DNA of 64,000 nucleotides from Legionella_A sp963772805 (GTDB lineage: Bacteria > Pseudomonadota > Gammaproteobacteria > Legionellales > Legionellaceae). Shown piece by piece: positions 53,478 through 61,174 of this stretch (position 1 is the stretch's first letter; each line of letters opens with the position of its first letter). The position numbers and the translations under genes were made by a program. Location of the stretch: assembly GCA_963772805.1 (NCBI GenBank), contig CAVYYU010000008.1, positions 310,001-374,000 on the forward strand, in the 5' to 3' direction. The notes under the pieces are model-generated. The model ran no database searches. It was not told the origin of the DNA and worked only from the letters and a program-made list of their open reading frames with translations.

Positions 53478-54800
53478 ATGGCAGATGAAATCGAAATAAA
53501 AGTGCCTGACATTGGCGGTGCAGCCGGTGTTGAGGTCATTGAAATACTCGTGAAAGTTGGGGATGAAATCAGCGAAGAAACTCCTTTGATCACACTGGAA
53601 TCCGACAAGGCCAGTATGGAAATTCCATCACCTGTTGCGGGGATTGTGCAGTCAATACAGGTGAAGCTGGGTGATAAAATTTCGGAAGGCGACCTGATTT
53701 TAATGTTGGTTAGCAATGAAGCTGTTGCGAGTGGATCGAAACCGCAAAGTACGTCTGCACAGGTAGTTCAACCTGCGGCAATGGAGGAAAGTAGACCTGA
53801 CAATTCCATTGTCAAGTCGTCAGTTGTTGTAGAGCCACCGAAATCAAAAGAAGAGGTGCAGTCGGATAGTCTGCAAAGTGTACAGATTAGAACTGAATCA
53901 GCCGTAACCCTTTCCGCTGGTCCCGCCGTCCGTCGTTTAGCACGCGAGTTTGGTGTGAGTTTAGCTGAAGTACAAGGCAGTGGTCGCAAATCACGTATTA
54001 GTAAGGAAGATATTCAGCAATTTGTAAAAACAAAATTGCAAGAAAAGACGAGTGGCAGTGGTTTTTCACTACCAGCCTTACCTACGGTTGATTTCAGTAA
54101 ATTTGGTGAAATTGAAGTTAAGCCATTGAATAAGATCAAGCGCCTAACCGGTGCCAATCTTCATCGAGCCTGGGTAACCATTCCCCATGTGACCCAATTT
54201 GATGAAGCAGACATCACTGAACTAGAGCAATTTCGTAAATTAGAAGTTGAAAACGCCAAAGACGCTGGTTTTAAACTGACCATTCTGGCTTTCGTATGCA
54301 AGGTTGTCAGTAAAGCACTGTCTGTCTATCCACAATTTAACGCATCGCTTGATGCCAGCGGCGAAAATCTAATTTATAAACAATATTACAATATTGGTGT
54401 GGCAGTTGAGACGCCTAATGGTCTAGTGGTGCCCGTTATAAAAGACGTGAACCGTTTATCTGTAAGTGACGTGGCAAAAGAGATGGCGAGATTAAGTGCC
54501 AAGGCGCGTGATAAAAGCTTAATGCCTGCCGACATGAGTGGTGGCTGTTTTACCATATCAAGTTTGGGCGGTATCGGTGGCACGGCGTTTACGCCTATCG
54601 TTAATAGTCCGGAAGTGGCAATTCTTGGTTTGTCACGCTCAATTATGAAACCGGTTTATTCTCATGGTGAATTTATACCACGGCTAATGCTCCCACTGTC
54701 ATTATCTTACGATCACCGTGTAATTGATGGCGCTGAAGCGGCGCGTTTTACACGTTTTGTGAGTGAAAGATTAAGTGATATAAGACGGATATTATTATAG
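53478..54800 (+). CDS. aceF: dihydrolipoamide acetyltransferase (pyruvate dehydrogenase E2)
   Basis: The core of the complex: one lipoyl domain (residues 1-78, lipoylated Lys44 in ESDKASMEIPSP), a linker rich in Ser, Pro and Val, a peripheral-subunit-binding domain (about 136-172, GPAVRRLAREFGVS) and the catalytic domain (about 210-440) with active-site His413 in SYDHRVIDG. Many gammaproteobacteria have two or three lipoyl domains, so this one-domain form is the compact version. GGTGAGGAA lies ahead of the ATG. The 46-base gap after aceE carries a small palindrome. Confidence 0.95.
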   Translation: MADEIEIKVPDIGGAAGVEVIEILVKVGDEISEETPLITLESDKASMEIPSPVAGIVQSIQVKLGDKISEGDLILMLVSNEAVASGSKPQSTSAQVVQPAAMEESRPDNSIVKSSVVVEPPKSKEEVQSDSLQSVQIRTESAVTLSAGPAVRRLAREFGVSLAEVQGSGRKSRISKEDIQQFVKTKLQEKTSGSGFSLPALPTVDFSKFGEIEVKPLNKIKRLTGANLHRAWVTIPHVTQFDEADITELEQFRKLEVENAKDAGFKLTILAFVCKVVSKALSVYPQFNASLDASGENLIYKQYYNIGVAVETPNGLVVPVIKDVNRLSVSDVAKEMARLSAKARDKSLMPADMSGGCFTISSLGGIGGTAFTPIVNSPEVAILGLSRSIMKPVYSHGEFIPRLMLPLSLSYDHRVIDGAEAARFTRFVSERLSDIRRILL

Positions 54801-54851
54801 ATACAATGCGTAATAATGATGAATCGATAAAAATAAAGAATGAGGCTTTAA

Positions 54852-56276
54852 ATGACCAAACAAATTAAAACAGACTTAGTCGTAATTGGCAGTGGTCCTG
54901 GTGGATATACGGCAGCTTTTCGTGCAGCTGATTTAGGTAAAAACGTGGTATTAGTCGAACGCTTTGACAGCATTGGCGGTGTATGCCTGAATGTGGGTTG
55001 TATTCCATCCAAGGCCTTGCTGCATATTGCCAAAGTAGTTGATGAAACCAGCGAAATGGCTGATATGGGCGTAACATTCAGCAAGCCGAAACTGGATAAT
55101 ACCAAACTGGTTGCTTTTAAGAATTCTGTGGTGGGCAAATTAACAGGCGGCTTAAATGCGTTAGCCAAGCAGCGTAAAGTGCAAGTCGTTACTGGCGTTG
55201 CCAAATTTTCTGGTGCACATCAGGTTGTGGTTGTTGGCAAAGAGGGTGAGACTCTGATCGATTTTGACAGCGCCATTATTGCGGTTGGTAGCGAGTCTGT
55301 AAATTTACCTTTTATTCCTGAAGATAAACGTATTTTTAGTTCAACTGGTGCGTTGGAATTGAAGGATATTAAAGGTAATTTGTTGGTATTGGGTGGCGGT
55401 ATCATTGGTTTGGAGATGGCAACCGTTTATGCAGCTCTAGGTGTTGAGGTTACTGTTGTTGAATTTTTGGATCAATTAATCCCTGGCGCTGATGCCGATT
55501 TGGTGAATGTCTTGCAAAAACGCATGACTAAAAAAGGCGTAAAATTTCTGCTTAAAACCAAGGTGACTAAAGTCGAAGCCAAGAAAGACGGTATTTATGT
55601 CTCGATGGAAGGTGAGCATGCGACTGACAAACCAATGTGTTTCCAACAGGTGCTTGTGTCCGTTGGACGAAAACCTAATGGTGGCAGCATTGCTGCTGAG
55701 AAAGCAGGTGTTAAGGTTGATGAGCGCGGTTTTATTAACGTTGACAAGCAAATGCGCACCAACGTAGCACATATTTATGCCATTGGTGATGTTGTGGGCC
55801 AACCAATGTTGGCGCATAAAGCAATTCCCGAAGGCAAGGTTGCGGCAGAAGTAATCTGCGGCATGAAGCATTATTTCGATCCCAAATGCATTCCAAGCGT
55901 CGCTTACACTGATCCTGAAATTGCCTGGGTAGGTCTTACTGAAAAAGATGCAAAAGCACAAGATGTTGTTTATGAAAAAGCGTCGTTTCCTTGGGCGGCA
56001 AGTGGGCGTGCATTGAGCATGGGACGTGAAGAGGGCATTACGAAATTACTGTTTTGCCCTGAAAGCAAACGCATTATGGGGGCTGGGATTGTTGGCGTGA
56101 ATGCTGGTGATTTAATTTCCGAGACAGCGTTGGCGATTGAAATGGGGTGTGATGTTGAGGATATTGCTTTAACCATTCACCCACATCCAACCCTTTCAGA
56201 AAGTATCGCACAATCGGCCGAGATTTTTGAAGGGACAATTACTGATCTTTACATGCCAAAAAAGAAGAAAAAATAG
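54852..56276 (+). CDS. lpdA: dihydrolipoyl dehydrogenase (E3)
   Basis: Reoxidises dihydrolipoamide with FAD and NAD+, serving the pyruvate complex and probably also the 2-oxoglutarate complex and glycine cleavage. FAD motif GSGPGGYTAAF at 13-23, redox cysteines Cys45 and Cys50 (GGVCLNVGCIPSK), NAD motif GGGIIGLEMATVY near 180, YAIGDVVGQPMLAHKA near 310 and the C-terminal HPHPTLSE with the catalytic His. 474 residues, ending in a Lys-run (KKKKK). Confidence 0.96.
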   Translation: MTKQIKTDLVVIGSGPGGYTAAFRAADLGKNVVLVERFDSIGGVCLNVGCIPSKALLHIAKVVDETSEMADMGVTFSKPKLDNTKLVAFKNSVVGKLTGGLNALAKQRKVQVVTGVAKFSGAHQVVVVGKEGETLIDFDSAIIAVGSESVNLPFIPEDKRIFSSTGALELKDIKGNLLVLGGGIIGLEMATVYAALGVEVTVVEFLDQLIPGADADLVNVLQKRMTKKGVKFLLKTKVTKVEAKKDGIYVSMEGEHATDKPMCFQQVLVSVGRKPNGGSIAAEKAGVKVDERGFINVDKQMRTNVAHIYAIGDVVGQPMLAHKAIPEGKVAAEVICGMKHYFDPKCIPSVAYTDPEIAWVGLTEKDAKAQDVVYEKASFPWAASGRALSMGREEGITKLLFCPESKRIMGAGIVGVNAGDLISETALAIEMGCDVEDIALTIHPHPTLSESIAQSAEIFEGTITDLYMPKKKKK

Positions 56277-56284
56277 GATTGTCT

Positions 56285-56746
56285 ATGGAATTCCAGGTGC
56301 GGGCTATGCATAGCGATGATCTTGATAGTGTTTATGCTATCGAGGTTGCCGCGCACCGTGCGCCCTGGAGCCGTATTATTTTTCGAGATTGTCTGTTAGT
56401 AGGTTATGACTGTCGTGTCCTTGAGCTTGGCCATAAGGACATCGTGGGCTATATTATGTGCCGCCACGAGGATAAAATTGTTCACGTGCTTAATTTGTGC
56501 GTGGCCCCTGCAGAGCAACATAAGGGATATGGACGATTACTATTGCAAAATATGCTCGATTCTCTCACCAATACCCGTATCAATACTATTTTATTGGAAG
56601 TACGCCCGAGCAATCAGCCAGCATTGAGTTTATACCGAAAACTTGGTTTTAAAGAAGTCGGCATTAAAAAAGATTATTATAGTGATCAATATGGTGTGGA
56701 AGATGCGGTTGTTCTGCAGAAAACCAGATTATCTTTAATGCGTTAG
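56285..56746 (+). CDS. rimI: ribosomal-protein-S18-alanine N-acetyltransferase
   Basis: A GNAT acetyltransferase of 153 residues that acetylates the N-terminal alanine of S18. The acetyl-CoA loop VAPAEQHKGYGRLLLQ (about 78-93) has the Q/RxxGxG/A motif; LEVRPSNQPALSLYRKLGF is the RimI-typical segment after it. The ATG at 56285 follows lpdA by eight bases. Its link to the pyruvate complex is positional only. Confidence 0.9.
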   Translation: MEFQVRAMHSDDLDSVYAIEVAAHRAPWSRIIFRDCLLVGYDCRVLELGHKDIVGYIMCRHEDKIVHVLNLCVAPAEQHKGYGRLLLQNMLDSLTNTRINTILLEVRPSNQPALSLYRKLGFKEVGIKKDYYSDQYGVEDAVVLQKTRLSLMR

Positions 56747-56748
56747 CG

Positions 56749-56931
56749 ACCAATAACGTTTTCTACTAAGTTTTGAAAAGTTGTTGAAGGTTGGCGCTGA
56801 GCGATAGCGAAGCCCAACAATGGAGCTTCCCGTGCAGCAATTGTTGGGCTTCGCTATCGCTCAGCACCAACCTACGCTACGAATAAATAGTGATTATTTT
56901 AAATGTTAAAATTTAATGGAAACTGTACTAG
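56749..56931. repeat. hairpin MITE, copy B
   Basis: Opposite orientation to the copy at 9383-9552. Arms 56786-56820 and 56841-56875 pair over 33 of 35 bases with the same core (TTGTTGGGCTTCGCTATCGC); the 20-base loop shares GCACGGGAAG (reverse) with copy A. The right side continues with CTACGAATAAAT and ends in the tip ACTGTACTAG; the left boundary is less clear. Confidence 0.65.
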
Positions 56932-57704
56932 GGCTTGGGCATCCGATTTAAAAATTCTCCCAAGTGATTTTTATCTTTTTCCTCACCTAAATAATGTCGC
57001 AGCCTCTCGATTGCTTGCGTGTATTCAGTTTGAGAAATAACGCCGCGCATCAGTTCGAAACGTAGGTATACACAATAGGTGTTTAAGACATCGGTTTCAC
57101 AATAGTCGCGAATCCCTTTGAGATTACCCGCAAGATATTCGTCCCATACTTTCCCGCCATTCATTCCCATTTTCCCAGGGAAACCTAGCATGCTGGCTAT
57201 ATCATCCAACGGTGCAAACGCTTTATTTTGATACCCTGCTAAAACATCCATCAAATCAAGATGACGGTGATGAAAGCGGTTTAAATAATTGTTGAAACGA
57301 AAAGGTTGTTGATTCTCGCCGGTTTCCCAATAGGTGGGAGCGGCAACACCATTGAGTAGGGCACGATAATGCAACACTGGCAAATCAAAACCACTGCCAT
57401 TCCAGCTCACCAGGGTAGGGGTATGCTTATCAAGCCCTGTGAAAAAACGACTGATTAATTCGCGCTCATCAGACTGCTCATCGCCCAAGGTCCAAACTTT
57501 GAGCTGGGAGGCGTTACTGATGACTAACGAGATGGCTACGATTTTTTGTAGATAATGAGGTAAAAAATCATTGCCAACTTTAGCGCGACGCAATGCAAAA
57601 AGCGCCTTCGCAGTATCTTCATCAGATAAACCATCGAGATCATATAATTTACGCCCAGCATCAACGTCTGGGATGGTTTCGATATCAAAAACAAGAATAG
57701 TCAT
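56928..57704 (-). CDS. PolB-type 3'-5' exonuclease family protein
   Basis: A 258-residue DEDD-type exonuclease related to the proofreading domain of DNA polymerase B. Catalytic acidic residues: Asp7 and Glu9 (VFDIETIPD), the SWNGSGFDLPVLHYRAL segment near 110 and a downstream YCETDVLNTYCVYLRF near 190. I start at the Met of MTILVFDIET because the family begins there. The stop codon TAG and the last residues come from the tip of the adjacent MITE. Confidence 0.87.
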   Translation of the reverse strand: MTILVFDIETIPDVDAGRKLYDLDGLSDEDTAKALFALRRAKVGNDFLPHYLQKIVAISLVISNASQLKVWTLGDEQSDERELISRFFTGLDKHTPTLVSWNGSGFDLPVLHYRALLNGVAAPTYWETGENQQPFRFNNYLNRFHHRHLDLMDVLAGYQNKAFAPLDDIASMLGFPGKMGMNGGKVWDEYLAGNLKGIRDYCETDVLNTYCVYLRFELMRGVISQTEYTQAIERLRHYLGEEKDKNHLGEFLNRMPKP

Positions 57705-57832
57705 ATTCAACAATATTAAATTTATATCTTTTGAAAATAACATAGTGCTATTACCAGATGCAAAAAATATATTTTATTTCCTCCGGATTTTTGCTACTAA
57801 TAACGTTTTGAGGACTTTGCTAAGGCCATTGC

Positions 57833-58441
57833 ATGAAGTGTATTAAAATAGGTTCATTATTTATTGTTTTTTTATTATCTGGGTGCGTGAGCCCACCGCC
57901 AGCTGATGTGAATAATATTTGTAATATATTTAGACAATATCCCCGATGGTATGCAGATGCCAAGGATGTACAGCAACGTTGGCGAGTGCCGGTTCCGGTG
58001 CAGATGGCGATCATCCATCAAGAGTCAAAATTTGATGCGCAAGCGCAACCCAGCCGGACTAAATTACTGTGGATTATTCCCTGGGCCAGACCGTCAACCG
58101 CCTACGGTTACACGCAAGCTTTACGAAGCACATGGGCGCATTATAAACAAACAAATGGTGGATTGTTCTCTTCCCGTGATGATTTTGGCGATGGCGTTGA
58201 TTTTATTGGTTGGTATGCGAATATGGCCTATCAGAAAGCAGGAATTCGCCCTGATGATGCCTACTCTTTATACCTTGCTTATCATGAGGGTGTTGGTGGA
58301 TACGAGCGCAAGACTTACTTGCAGAAACCTTGGTTAATTAACGTGGCTCACAAAGTTAAAGCACGGGCTAATACTTATCAGGCGCAATTGACTGCTTGTC
58401 AAAAATCAATAGCGACCACTTCCTGGTATAAGTTTTGGTAA
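57833..58441 (+). CDS. lytic transglycosylase-like lipoprotein
   Basis: A 202-residue lipoprotein with the lipobox LLSGC (Cys18). The mature domain resembles the SLT goose-lysozyme-type fold: catalytic Glu64 in IIHQESKFDA, then STAYGYTQALRSTW near 86 and LAYHEGVGGYERKTY near 148. It probably cleaves peptidoglycan glycan strands to 1,6-anhydro products at the outer membrane. The gene is alone and diverges from the exonuclease gene. Confidence 0.85.
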   Translation: MKCIKIGSLFIVFLLSGCVSPPPADVNNICNIFRQYPRWYADAKDVQQRWRVPVPVQMAIIHQESKFDAQAQPSRTKLLWIIPWARPSTAYGYTQALRSTWAHYKQTNGGLFSSRDDFGDGVDFIGWYANMAYQKAGIRPDDAYSLYLAYHEGVGGYERKTYLQKPWLINVAHKVKARANTYQAQLTACQKSIATTSWYKFW

Positions 58442-58611
58442 ATATTAATACGTTATTATTTTGTTGATTGTGCGGCTTCACAGCGTGCTTTATTTTAGCA
58501 TTCACTCGTCTATGCTCGGGATGATGTTAAATCTATGATTGACCACTTTTCTAAGTGACAATTTCGATATGAAGCGGTACGATACATGCCTTGTTTATGT
58601 AGGAGCAGAAG

Positions 58612-59268
58612 ATGCGATTGATGTTGTTGGGTGGTCCTGGTGCCGGTAAGGGTACACAGGCGCTTCTATTGATTAAACACTTTAATATACCGCAAATTTC
58701 AACGGGTGATATGTTGCGGGCAGCCATTGCTGCAGGTAGCCCTTTGGGTTTGAATGCTAAAAAAATCATGGACGCGGGACAATTAGTTTCTGACGACATT
58801 ATCATTGGTTTGGTGAAAGAGCGTTTGGAGCAAGACGATTGCCAACATGGTTTCTTGCTGGATGGTTTTCCACGAACGCTTGTCCAGGCAGAAGCATTAA
58901 AGAATGCGGGAGTCGATCTTGATTATGTCGTTGAGATAGCGGTTAACGATGAAGAAATTGTTAAGCGCATAAGTGGTCGTAGGATTCATCCTGGATCGGG
59001 TCGCGTTTACCATATCGAATATAATCCGCCCAAGCAGGCAGGGGTTGATGATGTAAATGGTGAGCCCTTGATTTTACGTGATGATGATCGTGAAGAAATC
59101 ATTCGTAAACGCCTGGAAGTTTATCATCAACAAACTGAGCCATTAATTGGTTATTATCAGGATTGGGCCAAAGACAAAAATGCCAGATCACCGGTATTTC
59201 AGCGCATTTCAGGCACAGGCAGTGTAGACGCAATTTTCCAACGAATTTTATCAGTCCTTAATCAATAG
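58612..59268 (+). CDS. adk: adenylate kinase
   Basis: Interconverts ATP + AMP and two ADP. P-loop GGPGAGKGT at residues 7-15, STGDMLRAA near 30, LDGFPRTLVQAEAL near 84 and the LID region RRIHPGSGRVYH near 123; the LID lacks the four zinc cysteines, as in most Gram-negatives. 218 residues. TAGGAG lies ahead of the ATG. It stands before a thioredoxin gene. Confidence 0.96.
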   Translation: MRLMLLGGPGAGKGTQALLLIKHFNIPQISTGDMLRAAIAAGSPLGLNAKKIMDAGQLVSDDIIIGLVKERLEQDDCQHGFLLDGFPRTLVQAEALKNAGVDLDYVVEIAVNDEEIVKRISGRRIHPGSGRVYHIEYNPPKQAGVDDVNGEPLILRDDDREEIIRKRLEVYHQQTEPLIGYYQDWAKDKNARSPVFQRISGTGSVDAIFQRILSVLNQ

Positions 59269-59284
59269 TAACAGGGAGTTTTAT

Positions 59285-59653
59285 ATGACCGAAAAGAGTA
59301 CCGTTGAGTCGGTAAGTAGTCATGATTTCGAAACTTTGATAAGCGATAACAACATTGTTTTTATCGATTTTTGGGCTTCATGGTGTGCGCCGTGTAAGCA
59401 GTTTGCGCATGTCTATGAACGGGTTGCTGAACTCCATAACAATATTTTGTTTGCTAAAATTAATATTGAAGAAGAGTCAGAGCTTGCTGAAGTGTTTCAA
59501 ATTCGCTCTATTCCGCATTTAATGGTCTTCAAACAGGGTATCGCTATTTATTCCGAAGCGGGAAGCATGCCGGAGTCAACGTTAAAAGAACTAGTGCAAC
59601 AAGCGATAGACGCAGACATGACCGAAATTAGTACACAGCTCGATCAGGAATAA
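59285..59653 (+). CDS. thioredoxin-family protein
   Basis: A 122-residue thioredoxin fold with the active site WCAPCK (Cys34, Cys37) and the cis-Pro in IRSIPHLMVF. The usual WCGPC is replaced by WCAPC, which occurs in some secondary thioredoxins. No signal peptide, so it acts in the cytoplasm. The gene follows adk by 16 bases with CAGGGAG ahead, so the two are probably cotranscribed. Confidence 0.88.
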   Translation: MTEKSTVESVSSHDFETLISDNNIVFIDFWASWCAPCKQFAHVYERVAELHNNILFAKINIEEESELAEVFQIRSIPHLMVFKQGIAIYSEAGSMPESTLKELVQQAIDADMTEISTQLDQE

Positions 59654-59671
59654 TAAAATGTAGCCTAGTTT

Positions 59672-59846
59672 GGCGTTGTTGCATAAATCAAACTTATTCT
59701 ATAAATCCGTGACAACGTCAACCAAGTAACTCAATGCTGTTATTGTTGACCTGCCCCGGATTTTTTATACCCAATTAATTTAGAAATGGCGCCCCTTTAC
59801 AATAGAGGGAACAGCATGAAAAATAAATGTTTTGGTTCAATGGATA
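59672..59846. mobile_element. remnants of older insertion-sequence ends
   Basis: GGCGTTGTTGCATAAATC at 59672-59689 resembles the terminal repeat of IS903-group IS5 elements (recalled as GGCTTTGTTGAATAAATC). TGACCTGCCCCGG at 59747-59759 resembles an IS3-family left tip, and an ATG at 59816 with AGAGGGA ahead lies where an IS3 orfA would start. No transposase of either kind remains. These are resemblances from memory, not proven ends. Confidence 0.35.
59816..59845 (+). pseudogene. start of a small gene broken by the IS5-like insertion
   Basis: An ATG with a strong ribosome-binding site (AGAGGGA, five bases ahead) opens a frame of nine codons before the IS5-like unit. If the unit and one TA are removed, the frame continues from 60990 through ATCAGGACGC to a stop at about 61034-61036, giving a 25-codon frame (MKNKCFGSMD...). 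It may be the leader part of a lost transposase gene; the product is unknown. Confidence 0.35.
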
Positions 59847-59907
59847 GGGGCTGTTGACATTTGATCTTCCCGTCGCCGACGTACCGCGGTTTATCCGCGG
59901 TATCCAG
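59847..59907 (+). repeat. terminal inverted repeat, left (61 bp)
   Basis: Begins GGGGCTGTTGACATTTGATC and ends in a hairpin TACCGCGG-TTTAT-CCGCGGTA followed by TCCAG. Differs from the right repeat at base 4 and base 22. Confidence 0.9.
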
Positions 59908-59919
59908 GAGACCCTCATG

Positions 59920-60213
59920 TCAAGTGCATATTTCTTCGTATAAATCGCGCCATGTTGGATTAAGCTCTTCGATTAAATTGAGTTTCCACTTCCTGCACCA
60001 ATTTTTGAAGCGTGTTTCACGTTTGGCAGCTTCTAAATAAGTACTATGAATCTCATAATAGGCCAGCATATGTATATTATATTGTGCTGTAAAGCTGCTG
60101 GGGATCACCTTATTTTTATGCTCCCAGACTCGTCTGATAAGATCCGATGTTGCGCCAACATAAAGTGTGCCATTGCGTTTTCTGGCTAAAATATCTGCGT
60201 ACGATGATCTCAT
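59920..60213 (-). CDS. GIY-YIG nuclease domain protein inside the IS5-like unit
   Basis: A 97-residue single-domain GIY-YIG nuclease of the small UPF0213/YhbQ type. Seen: YADILARKRNGTLYVGATSDLIRR (quoted as YADILARKRNGTLYVGATS) with the YVG half of the motif and the catalytic Arg, then RVWEHKNK, Tyr-containing AQYNIHMLAYYE, the conserved Glu in EAAKRETRFKNWCRKWK and the C-terminal LNPTWRDLYEEI. Family members usually begin VYILASKRNGTLY; here the first half of the motif is YADIL, so the GIY part may be damaged. The ATG at 60213 has CAGGA seven bases ahead; an overlapping longer frame runs up to 60318 within the transposase. Confidence 0.8.
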   Translation of the reverse strand: MRSSYADILARKRNGTLYVGATSDLIRRVWEHKNKVIPSSFTAQYNIHMLAYYEIHSTYLEAAKRETRFKNWCRKWKLNLIEELNPTWRDLYEEICT

Positions 60214-60775
60214 ACCATTTCCTGTTTTTGAATTCTTTTTCTCGAATGAGTTCTCGGATATCTTCACTGTCATAGCCTTTGTCCGCAATGATACAATCAG
60301 ACAAAGGAAGACGTGCAATTAATTCTGGGGTGGCCTTGCTGTCATGCACTTCACCACCCGTAAGATCAAATTCTATTGGAAGGTCAAATGCATCAACAGC
60401 CATATGAATTTTCGTTGTATTTCCGCCAACGGATTTTCTAATCGCTTGATTTTCTTTACCAATAGCTCCTGCACTGTGTTGATGAGCCCTAACTATACTT
60501 CCATCAATAAACTCCCATTCAAGATCAGGATCATCCACTAAACATTTAAATATTTTGACCAACTTGTCTTTGTATGACCAGCGGTTAAATTTTGGGTATA
60601 TTGTATTCCAGTTTCCAAACTCTGCTGGCAGGTCTCGCCAAGGACAGCCTACGCGCATACGATACAGGATGGCTTCAACCATAGGACGAAGCTCGGGCTT
60701 GTCATAAATCCCTTGTTGTCGCATGATTATCCCTAGCTTCGACCATACCTCGTCACTGAGCATTAGCCTGGCCAT
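60116..60775 (-). pseudogene. IS5-family transposase, C-terminally truncated
   Basis: A 219-codon frame. Residues 1-~185 are a normal IS5-family transposase: LSDEVWSKLGIIM, GCPWRDLPAEFGNWNTIYPKFNRW, the first catalytic Asp in EFIDGSIVRAHQH and the second in CIIADKGYDSEDIR. (The long run is to be read as GCPWRDLPAEF and GNWNTIYPKF.) After REKEFKNRK the frame loses all similarity: the region that should carry the third catalytic residue (Glu in a RHLVE-like helix) is replaced by the GIY-YIG gene read in another frame. So this protein should be inactive on its own. Confidence 0.8.
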
Positions 60776-60926
60776 TTCAAACTCGTTTTATTTTGGTGTA
60801 GGATCCGTGATTTTACGAGTTTCACCCTATTTATCAATGGGTTGAAATGTGATTGCTCATGGTGTTGTGTTATCAAAAACGAATTGTAAGGTAAATTAAA
60901 AACGCTGTGTTTTATACGGGCATTTT

Positions 60927-60987
60927 CTGGATACCGCGGATAAACCGCGGTACGTCGGCGACGGGGAGATCAAATGTCAACAGTCCC
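60927..60987 (-). repeat. terminal inverted repeat, right (61 bp)
   Basis: Reverse complement of the left repeat apart from two bases; contains the same CCGCGG hairpin and ends in CAGTCCC before the TA duplication. Confidence 0.9.
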
Positions 60988-61174
60988 TAATCAGGACGCT
61001 ATATTTATTAAATCACTTGAGTCTGAAAATGCATGATGATCAATCTCAGAGAAGCGGCACATCCGGATCACTTGTTGGTGAATTTTTTAGAAGTAGCAAA
61101 CTCAATTTACAAATGATAAAGTTTATAAACAATAAAGCGTAGCTTTCTGCTTTAGCATTGAATAGGGATTTTTA

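Larger units (their letters stand above)
59847..60987 (-). mobile_element. IS5-like unit carrying a GIY-YIG nuclease gene (1141 bp)
   Basis: The unit is bounded by TA on both sides (59845-59846 and 60988-60989) and by 61-bp inverted repeats that differ at only two positions. Inside, on the minus strand, are an IS5-family transposase that has lost its C-terminal third and a GIY-YIG nuclease gene in its place. The near-perfect repeats and clean TA duplication suggest that the whole composite moved as one piece rather than decaying in place. IS5-family (IS427/IS1031-like) elements commonly duplicate TA or similar short targets. Confidence 0.75.

Noticed and set aside
60213..60318. Programmed frameshift joining transposase and GIY-YIG frames into one protein
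   Set aside because: The nuclease frame is +1 to the transposase, no classic slippery heptamer is in the overlap, and the nuclease has its own ribosome-binding site and ATG.
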